From Paracraurococcus sp049315625 (GTDB taxonomy: Bacteria; Pseudomonadota; Alphaproteobacteria; Acetobacterales; Acetobacteraceae): a stretch of 20,679 nucleotides of DNA. Both the position numbers and the translations under genes were made by a program. The notes under the pieces are model-generated. The model had not been told where the DNA came from. It made no database searches and was given only the letters and a program-made list of their open reading frames with translations. Positions 15,090-20,679 of this stretch are shown piece after piece. Position 1 is the first letter of the stretch; the number at the start of each line of letters is the position of its first letter. The stretch lies in contig JBMOJU010000056.1 in NCBI GenBank assembly GCA_049315625.1, positions 1-20,679 on the forward strand, in the 5' to 3' direction.

Positions 15090-15899
15090 ATGAACACCTT
15101 CTCCGGGCTGCTGGCGCGTCCAGCCGCCCTTCTCCGGGGCGCCGCCTTCGCGGCGGCTGCCCTCGTCCTCCCGGCGCTGCCGGCCGCGGCCCAGCAGACG
15201 ATCGAATCGCTCGGGCTGACCGTGACCACCACGCCCGCCGTGTCGAACGACTACCTGTTCCGCGGCATCAGCCAGACCCGCAACAACTGGGCCTTCCAGG
15301 GCACCGTCGACGTCCAGCATGAAAGTGGCGTCTACATCGGCGGCTTCATCTCGAACGCCAAGTTCGTCGGCGGCCCGTGGAACGACACGCGGCAGGAAGT
15401 CGACCTGACCGCCGGCTACCGCATCACCCTGGCCGACATCAACTTCGACGTTGGCTACATCGGCTACCTCTACCCGGGCCAGGACAAGGCGCCCGGCACC
15501 CAGTTGAACGAGTATCATGAGCTCGCCATCAAGGCGAACTACACCATCGATGCCGTGAAGCTGCTGGCCGCCTACAACTTCTCGCCCAACTTCTTCGGCC
15601 GTTCCGGCACCGGCCACTATGTCGAGGGCGGCGTCGACGTGACCCTGCCGTTCGAGGTGACCGGCTCCGGCCGCGTCGGCTACCAGTGGATCGAGAAGAA
15701 CACGGTGTTCGGCACGCCGGACTACCTCTGGTACTCGATCGGCTTCTCGCGTGAGATCTATGCCGGCTTCACCGGCACGGTCGCGTGGTACGGCACCAAC
15801 ATCGACAAGAAGGAATGCGTCCCGGTCGCCGGCCGCGCCGATGGCGGCCAGCGCATCTGCGAGGGCCGGGTGCTCTTCACCCTCAGCAAGATCTTCTGA
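15090..15899 (+). CDS. TorF-family putative outer-membrane porin
   Basis: 269 residues. The signal peptide is about 1-34, ending PAAAQ. The mature protein is rich in alternating polar/aromatic strands typical of a beta-barrel. It has the family N-terminal pattern VTTTPAVSNDYLFRGISQTRNNWAFQG and ends in phenylalanine (TLSKIF), the signature recognised by the BAM complex. TorF-type proteins are annotated as putative porins, and their substrate is unknown. Position right after amtB suggests a role in uptake of a nitrogen compound under nitrogen limitation. However, a strong terminator separates the two, so it probably has its own promoter. AGGGG precedes the ATG at good spacing. Confidence 0.85.
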   Translation: MNTFSGLLARPAALLRGAAFAAAALVLPALPAAAQQTIESLGLTVTTTPAVSNDYLFRGISQTRNNWAFQGTVDVQHESGVYIGGFISNAKFVGGPWNDTRQEVDLTAGYRITLADINFDVGYIGYLYPGQDKAPGTQLNEYHELAIKANYTIDAVKLLAAYNFSPNFFGRSGTGHYVEGGVDVTLPFEVTGSGRVGYQWIEKNTVFGTPDYLWYSIGFSREIYAGFTGTVAWYGTNIDKKECVPVAGRADGGQRICEGRVLFTLSKIF

Positions 15900-15926
15900 T
15901 CCGACGGATCAGGGCAGACGGAACGG

Positions 15927-15956
15927 GGCGCCGGCCGCAAGGCCGGCGCCTTTTTT
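15927..15956 (+). terminator. Rho-independent terminator of the porin gene
   Basis: A 10-bp perfect stem (GGCGCCGGCC, GNRA-type loop GCAA, GGCCGGCGCC) is followed by six T's, 27 bases after the porin stop codon. Confidence 0.93.
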
Positions 15957-16048
15957 CATGCCCAGCGGCGGCCTGCGGGACTCCTGGCTTTTTCAGCGCG
16001 TTGCGGCGTAATCTTGCGGTCGAATTCCAGCCGGACATCCGCCGCGCC

Positions 16049-18502
16049 ATGCCCGCGACCCGCGCCTCCGTCACCAGCGCCCCACTCGCCGGGGTCCGCC
16101 GCTTCGCCTCCCCAGCCGTCAAGGCGGCGATCCGCCGCCGGCTCTTCGAGCTGCTTGGCCTTGGTTGCGGCCTGATCGGCCTCGCCCTGCTGGTGGCGCT
16201 GGCCAGCTACGACCCGGCCGACCCCTCGCTCTCCACCGCCACCATGCGGGCACCGGGCAACCTGGTAGGCCCGACCGGGGCGATCATTGCCGATCTCCTG
16301 CTGCAGGGCTTCGGCTGGGCCGGCGCTCTGCCTGGTGTCGCCCTGCTGGCCTGGGCCTGGCGGCTGGCGACGCATCGCGGGCTCGGCCTGCTTCCCGCCC
16401 GCCTCGCGGCGCTGCTGGCCGCCCTGCCGGCCGCCGGTGCGGCGCTGACCCTGGCGCCGCTGCCGGCCAGCCTGCCGGCCGCGGCCGGCGCGGGCGGCGC
16501 CGGCGGCAGCGTCGCCGCCCGGGCCGTGCTCGACACCGCCGGCGCGCTGCTCGGCCCCTTCGGCGGGCTGGTCGCCGGCAGTGCCCTGGCCGTGCTGGCG
16601 GGCCTGCTGGCGGTCGCCGCGCTCGGCCTCGCGCCCGCCGAATGGCTGCGCCTGGGCCGTGCCGCGAAAGCGCAGGCCGGCGGCGTCGCCCGGGTCGGCG
16701 GCGCCGGGGCGCGCGCCTCGGCCGGGCTGCTCGGCCGGCTCGGCGGCCTCTTCCGCTTCCGCCGGCGCCGTCCGGTGGCGCCGGGCGCCGATCTCTCCGC
16801 CGTGCTGCGCGCCGCCGACGCCGCGGCCGAGGAGCGCCGCCGCCCGCGCGCCGAGCCGAGCATGGCGCCGCCGCCGGCGGCCGAACGGCCCGCCGCGCGC
16901 CCGCCTGCCCGCGTTGCCCCCGCCGCACCGCCGGCCAAGCCCGGCAAGCCGCCGCGGCAGGAAGTGCTGCCGCTCGGCGACGACCCCTGGCGCCCGCCGG
17001 CGCTCGCCCTGCTGGCCGAGCCACCCGCCAAGCGGGTCGGCCGGCCGAGCGAGGAGGCGCTGCAGGCCAATGCCCGGCTGTTGGAGCAGGTGCTGGATGA
17101 TTACGGCGTGCGCGGCCGCATCGGCTCGATCAACCCCGGCCCGGTGGTGACGCTGTACGAGCTGGAACCCGCGCCCGGCACCAAATCCGCCCGCGTCATC
17201 GGCCTGGCCGACGACATCGCCCGCAACATGCACGTCACCGCTGTGCGCATCGCCACCGTCCCCGGCCGCAACGTCATCGGCATCGAGCTGCCGAACGCCA
17301 AGCGGGAGACGGTCTATTTCAGTGAGATGATGGGCTGCGAGGACTGGACCCGCCACCCGGGCAAGCTGCCGCTGGCGCTGGGCAAGGATATCGGCGGCAA
17401 CCCGGTGATCGCCGACCTGGCCCGCATGCCGCATCTGCTGATCGCCGGCACCACCGGCTCGGGCAAGTCGGTCGCCATCAACACCATGATCCTGTCCCTG
17501 CTGTACCGCTTCGGGCCGGAGGAATGCCGCTTCATCATGATCGACCCGAAGATGCTCGAACTGAGCGTCTACGACCGCATCCCGCATCTGCTGGCGCCGG
17601 TGGTGACCGAGCCGCCCAAGGCGATCGGCGCGCTGAAATGGACGGTGCGGGAGATGGAGCGCCGCTACCGCGCCATGTCGCAGCTCGGCGTGCGCAATAT
17701 CGGCGGCTACAACGAGAAGGTGCAGGAGGCCCGCCGCCGCGGCGAGGTGCTGACCCGCCGCGTGCAGACCGGCTTCGACCCGGAAACCAACAAGCCGGTG
17801 CATGAGGACCAGCCGCTGGCCCTGGCCCCCTTGCCGATGATCGTCGTCGTCATCGACGAGATGGCCGACCTGATGATCGTCGCCGGCAAGGAGATCGAGG
17901 CCGCGGTGCAGCGGCTGGCGCAGATGGCGCGCGCCGCCGGCATCCACGTGATCATGGCGACGCAGCGGCCTTCGGTGGATGTCATCACCGGCACCATCAA
18001 GGCGAATTTCCCGACCCGCATCTCCTTCCAGGTGACCAGCAAGATCGACAGCCGGACCATCCTCGGCGAGATGGGCGCCGAGCAATTGCTCGGCCAGGGC
18101 GACATGCTGCACATGGCCGGCGGCGGCCGCGTCGCCCGCGTGCACGGCCCCTTCGTCTCCGACGAGGAGGTCGAGCGCGTGGTGGAATACCTGCGCGAGC
18201 AGGGCGAGCCGGCCTATGTCGAGGAGGTCACCGAGGTCGAGGACGAGCCGGGCGAGGGCGACGGTCTGTCGCTCTCCGGCATCGCCGGCGCCTCGGATGG
18301 TGAGAAGGGGCTGTTCGACCAGGCGGTCGACCTCGTCAGCCGGGAGGGCAAGGCCAGCACGTCGTTCATCCAGCGCCACCTCAACATCGGCTACAACCGC
18401 GCCGCCAAGCTGATCGAGCAGATGGAGAAGGAGGGCGTGGTCGGCGCCGCCAACCATGTCGGCAAGCGGGAGGTCCTGGCGCGGCGGACGAACGAGGATT
18501 GA
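16049..18502 (+). CDS. ftsK: DNA translocase FtsK
   Basis: 817 residues from ATG 16049. The N-terminal part (about 30-210) has several hydrophobic segments that anchor the protein at the septum. A linker of about 215-320 is rich in Ala, Pro and Arg. The motor domain follows: GRIGSINPGPVVTLYELEP, Walker A GTTGSGKS at 467-474, FIMIDPKMLELSVYD, and Walker B IVVVIDEMADL with D603/E604. The C-terminal gamma winged helix (SREGKASTSFIQRHLNIGYNRAAKLIEQMEKEGVV) reads chromosome polarity motifs. FtsK couples chromosome dimer resolution and terminus segregation to division. The frame is open back into the porin gene, but the TorF terminator and lack of homology exclude that extension. The ribosome site is weak. 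The next gene overlaps its stop. Confidence 0.95.
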   Translation: MPATRASVTSAPLAGVRRFASPAVKAAIRRRLFELLGLGCGLIGLALLVALASYDPADPSLSTATMRAPGNLVGPTGAIIADLLLQGFGWAGALPGVALLAWAWRLATHRGLGLLPARLAALLAALPAAGAALTLAPLPASLPAAAGAGGAGGSVAARAVLDTAGALLGPFGGLVAGSALAVLAGLLAVAALGLAPAEWLRLGRAAKAQAGGVARVGGAGARASAGLLGRLGGLFRFRRRRPVAPGADLSAVLRAADAAAEERRRPRAEPSMAPPPAAERPAARPPARVAPAAPPAKPGKPPRQEVLPLGDDPWRPPALALLAEPPAKRVGRPSEEALQANARLLEQVLDDYGVRGRIGSINPGPVVTLYELEPAPGTKSARVIGLADDIARNMHVTAVRIATVPGRNVIGIELPNAKRETVYFSEMMGCEDWTRHPGKLPLALGKDIGGNPVIADLARMPHLLIAGTTGSGKSVAINTMILSLLYRFGPEECRFIMIDPKMLELSVYDRIPHLLAPVVTEPPKAIGALKWTVREMERRYRAMSQLGVRNIGGYNEKVQEARRRGEVLTRRVQTGFDPETNKPVHEDQPLALAPLPMIVVVIDEMADLMIVAGKEIEAAVQRLAQMARAAGIHVIMATQRPSVDVITGTIKANFPTRISFQVTSKIDSRTILGEMGAEQLLGQGDMLHMAGGGRVARVHGPFVSDEEVERVVEYLREQGEPAYVEEVTEVEDEPGEGDGLSLSGIAGASDGEKGLFDQAVDLVSREGKASTSFIQRHLNIGYNRAAKLIEQMEKEGVVGAANHVGKREVLARRTNED

Positions 18503-19107
18503 CCTGGCGCCTCACCCCGGCGCTGGTGTTCCTGCTGGCCGCGGCGCCCGCCCTGGCGCAGGACCGCCCGCTCTTCACCCCGACGCGCGACGTCGCCGTC
18601 ACCTACCGGGTCACCAGCGGCCCCGGGGAGGGCCATGAGCTGCGCATGGCCTGGCTGGTCGCCGAGCGGAAGCTGCGCGTCGACGCCGCCGGCGCCCCCG
18701 GCTGGACGGTGATCGACCAGCAGGCGCAGCGCATGTTGGTGGTGATGGAGCAGCAGCGCGCGGTGCTGGAGGTCCCGGCGAATAGCGGCCCCGGCGGCGT
18801 TTCCCTGCCAACCGAGCCGCCCGCCGGCGCCCGCTTCACCCGCGGCGCGGCAGCGACGGTCGCCGGCCTGCGCTGCACCACGTGGCGTTACACCGATGGC
18901 GACAAGGCGGGGGAGGCCTGCCTGACCGCCGACGGGGTCATGCTGCGCAGCCGCGGCGGTCAGGGGGCGAAATCGGGCGCGGTGGAGGCGACCGCGGTGG
19001 CCTATGACCCGCAGGACCCGGCGCGCTTCCAGGCGCCGGCCGGCTTCCGCACCGTGCCCATGCCCTCCGGCCTGGGGCTGCCCGGGGCGAAGCCGCCGGG
19101 GCGCTGA
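18499..19107 (+). CDS. Exported protein of unknown function, TTG start overlapping ftsK stop
   Basis: 202 residues. TTG at 18499 overlaps the TGA of ftsK by four bases, which suggests translational coupling. The first 21 residues are a clear Sec signal peptide (MTWRLTPALVFLLAAAPALAQ). Later in-frame starts would cut it, so TTG is preferred although the GAGG before it is very close. The mature part has a beta-rich look with VTYRV, LRMAWLVAERKLRVD, MLVVMEQQRAVLEV and two cysteines (LRCTTW, GEACL) that could form a disulfide in the periplasm. I do not recognise a named family with confidence; a DUF4412-like fold is possible. The periplasmic LolA gene lies 1.2 kb downstream, so an envelope role is plausible. 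Confidence 0.7.
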   Translation: MTWRLTPALVFLLAAAPALAQDRPLFTPTRDVAVTYRVTSGPGEGHELRMAWLVAERKLRVDAAGAPGWTVIDQQAQRMLVVMEQQRAVLEVPANSGPGGVSLPTEPPAGARFTRGAAATVAGLRCTTWRYTDGDKAGEACLTADGVMLRSRGGQGAKSGAVEATAVAYDPQDPARFQAPAGFRTVPMPSGLGLPGAKPPGR

Positions 19108-20165
19108 GGCGGCGCCACCGCGGGCGACCGGCGCAGCCGGGCGAGTGCCAGCAGCGCGTGTGCCGCGGCGATCTCCCGCGGCAGGGCGGTGGGCGGCAGC
19201 GTGGCCGGGGCGGCCAGGGCCGGGCTCTCCGCCACCACCCGGGTCCAGGCCTGGCCGAAGCACGGCGCCGAGAGCGCGGCGCCGAGCGAGCCCGCCGGCA
19301 GGCCGAGCCGGGCCGCCCAGCGGCGGAACTCGGGCGTCTCGCGCTCGAAGACCCCGTTGCCCTGGGTCCAGAATTCGCGCATCGCCCGGCGTGCCCGCAG
19401 CCGGCGCCAGACCGCCCGGGCGGGCTCGACCGGGGCTGGGGGCAGCGTCGCCTCCACCCGCATCCCGGCCAGGTGGCGGACGCGGCCATCCTGACGGCGC
19501 AGCCCCGCCAGCAGGCCGGCGACGCCACCCGCCGGGCCGACCGGCAGGCCGCCCAACGCCCGCAGCGCCGCACCGCGCAGGGCCAGGCTGGCTGCGCTCT
19601 CCTGCCCATGCGCGGGCGAGGGATCGGCCGGGTCGGGGTCGAGTCGCGCCGCCAGCGCCACCAGCAGCCCGGCATGGCGCCCGGCGGCGTCCGGACCGCG
19701 GCCGGGCGGCACCACCTCGCCCAGCGCGGCGTCCAGTTGGCCGCCGGCCAGGGCCGCCAGGGCCTGCGCCACCCAGCCAGCCTCCGGCACCGCCCCGGCC
19801 GTGGTGCTCAGCACGACACCGGCGGAGCCGGCCCAGCGCAGCGCCGCATCCAGCCCCGCCCGCAGGGCCCAGTCGCCGGCCGGCACCGGGGCGGTGATGC
19901 GCACGGCATAGGGCAGGGCGGGGCCGAGGCTGGCGAGCACGCCTTCCACCGTCTCGACCGGGCCGTTCGGCACCAGGACCACGCCGAAGGCATCCGGCGC
20001 CAGCCAGAGCCGGTCCATGCTGCGCTGCAGCGCCAGGGCGCAGAGGCTGCGGAGCAGCGGCGCGGGTTCCCGCCCGGCGGCGAGGGCGATGACCGCCTGC
20101 GGCCGGGATCGGGCAGTCTGGCAGGCCGCGGTCTGCGGCAGGGACTCGGGCATGGGGTCGGCCAT
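19002..20165 (-). CDS. GT2-like protein with degenerate active site (possible pseudoenzyme)
   Basis: 387 residues from ATG 20165; M5 at 20153 is an alternative start and neither has a good ribosome site. The order of segments resembles GT-A/GT2 glycosyltransferases: an N-terminal strand VIALAAGREPAPLLRSL; FGVVLVPNGPVETV; GDWALRAGLDAALRWA; VVLSTTAGAVPEAGWVAQALAAL at about 117-139, where active members have a DxD-type 'TDADxxVPxxWI'; and SLALRGAALRALGGLP near 193-208 followed by GPAGGVAGLL, where active members often show GEDxxL. Both metal and acidic motifs are lost. It may be a binding or regulatory protein, or a decaying gene. It has no membrane helix. It is antisense to its neighbours, and its 3' end overlaps the exported-protein gene by 106 bases. 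Confidence 0.6.
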   Translation of the reverse strand: MADPMPESLPQTAACQTARSRPQAVIALAAGREPAPLLRSLCALALQRSMDRLWLAPDAFGVVLVPNGPVETVEGVLASLGPALPYAVRITAPVPAGDWALRAGLDAALRWAGSAGVVLSTTAGAVPEAGWVAQALAALAGGQLDAALGEVVPPGRGPDAAGRHAGLLVALAARLDPDPADPSPAHGQESAASLALRGAALRALGGLPVGPAGGVAGLLAGLRRQDGRVRHLAGMRVEATLPPAPVEPARAVWRRLRARRAMREFWTQGNGVFERETPEFRRWAARLGLPAGSLGAALSAPCFGQAWTRVVAESPALAAPATLPPTALPREIAAAHALLALARLRRSPAVAPPQRPGGFAPGSPRPEGMGTVRKPAGAWKRAGSCGS

Positions 20166-20333
20166 CGGATGGGGACAGGGGGGAAACGCGCGCCAGGGCG
20201 TCCCGTCCCACGCCGCGGCCGGCAGTGGGGGTCACCTCCCCGTCACGCGGCTTCACCTTCGGATAAGGACCGTGACGCGGTGCGGGCCGGCCGGGCCTTT
20301 CCCCGGGCGCCGGCGTGGTCCACATGGGGGGCG

Positions 20334-20679
20334 ATGCTCCGTCGCCCCCTGCTCGCCCTTCCCGCCCTGATCGCCGCCGGCCGTGCCGGGGCGCAGTCGC
20401 GCCCGCTCTCCGACCGCGACCGCGCCGACATCGCCCGGGCCGAGGCTTGGCTGAACCGGCTGGCCAGCCTGAAGGCCCGCTTCGTGCAGATCGCCCAGAA
20501 CGGCGCCGCGGCCGAGGGCACCGGCTGGATCGTCCGGCCGGGGAAGATGCGCTTCGAATACGACCCGCCGGAGCCGCTGCTCCTGGTCGCCAGCCATGGC
20601 CAGTTCTTCTACTTCGACCGGCAAGTGAAGCAGGCGACGACCCTGCCGCTGGGTGCCACGCCGCTGGGCATGCTGCTGC
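20334..20679 (+). CDS. lolA: Outer-membrane lipoprotein carrier LolA, 3' truncated by window end
   Basis: The first 115 codons are visible from ATG 20334 and the frame is open at the window edge. The signal peptide is MLRRPLLALPALIAAGRAGAQ. The mature start fits LolA: AEAWLNRLASLKARFVQIAQNG, GTGWIVRPGKMRFEYDPPEPLLLVASHGQFFYFD, which is the strand pattern 'ArF.Q ... G.l.l.rPgk.rf.Y..P......dg....y.d' of the family. LolA carries lipoproteins through the periplasm to the outer membrane. ftsK-lolA proximity is common in alphaproteobacteria and supports the call. The 168-base gap to the divergent GT2-like gene should hold its promoter; I could not fix the boxes. Confidence 0.85.
   Translation, partial: MLRRPLLALPALIAAGRAGAQSRPLSDRDRADIARAEAWLNRLASLKARFVQIAQNGAAAEGTGWIVRPGKMRFEYDPPEPLLLVASHGQFFYFDRQVKQATTLPLGATPLGMLL

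Noticed and set aside
15785..16048. N-terminal extension of ftsK into the porin gene
   Set aside because: It would cross the porin coding end and a strong terminator; the residues are Arg-rich and unlike FtsK.
15956..18457. 833-codon open frame on the minus strand opposite ftsK
   Set aside because: Antisense shadow of a GC-rich gene; composition is His/Arg/Gly/Gln-rich with no family pattern, while the + strand is clearly FtsK.
18391..20325. 644-codon minus-strand frame over the ftsK end, the exported protein and the GT2-like gene
   Set aside because: Gly/Ala/Arg/Pro-rich; the 387-codon frame in the same region has a recognisable fold pattern instead.
1..20679. CRISPR array, transposon, prophage or defence island
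   Set aside because: No repeated spacers, no transposase or integrase frame, no terminal repeats, and most of the genes belong to common housekeeping or envelope families.

Overview
This 20.7 kb window is very GC-rich, densely coded chromosomal DNA. It most likely comes from an alphaproteobacterium of the Acetobacteraceae/Rhodospirillales type. The support is a glnK-amtB-torF block, an ftsK...lolA neighbourhood, a thioredoxin-TPR/LON-domain/Trm112-like/DUF971 operon and a UbiH-family hydroxylase. No tRNA, rRNA, CRISPR array, transposase or integrase was found. Family names come from reading the proteins by eye, without database searches.

Left part (1-6.8 kb), secreted and carbohydrate-related genes. 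It opens with the 3' end of a large RTX/VCBS-repeat protein. Next is a glycogen-debranching-like GH enzyme on the + strand, which converges through a hairpin on a minus-strand pair: a GH16 beta-glucanase flanked by RTX-like segments, then a GT4 glycosyltransferase. The GH16 gene appears to start at a TTG with a perfect AGGAGG and is preceded by an unusually AT-rich stretch (about 33-43% GC).

Middle part (7.1-13 kb). On the minus strand are a hemolysin III/PAQR-type membrane protein and a small protein that may have an aegerolysin-like beta-sandwich. On the + strand are a prolyl-tRNA editing protein and the four-gene operon CnoX-like thioredoxin - LON domain - Trm112-like - DUF971. A ubiquinone-biosynthesis-type FAD monooxygenase lies on the minus strand, divergent from glnK.

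Right part (13-20.7 kb). glnK and amtB lie behind a near-consensus sigma-54 promoter and end at a strong terminator. A TorF-type porin follows with its own terminator and a CRP/FNR-spaced palindrome. Then come ftsK, a translationally overlapping small exported protein with a TTG start, a minus-strand degenerate GT2-like protein that overlaps it tail to tail, and the start of lolA, cut by the window end.

The best candidates for something under-described are the degenerate GT2-like pseudoenzyme candidate between ftsK and lolA, the aegerolysin-like gene, and the GDE/GT4/RTX-GH16 polysaccharide module with its AT-rich control region. I did not see a clearly new multi-gene defence or mobile system.
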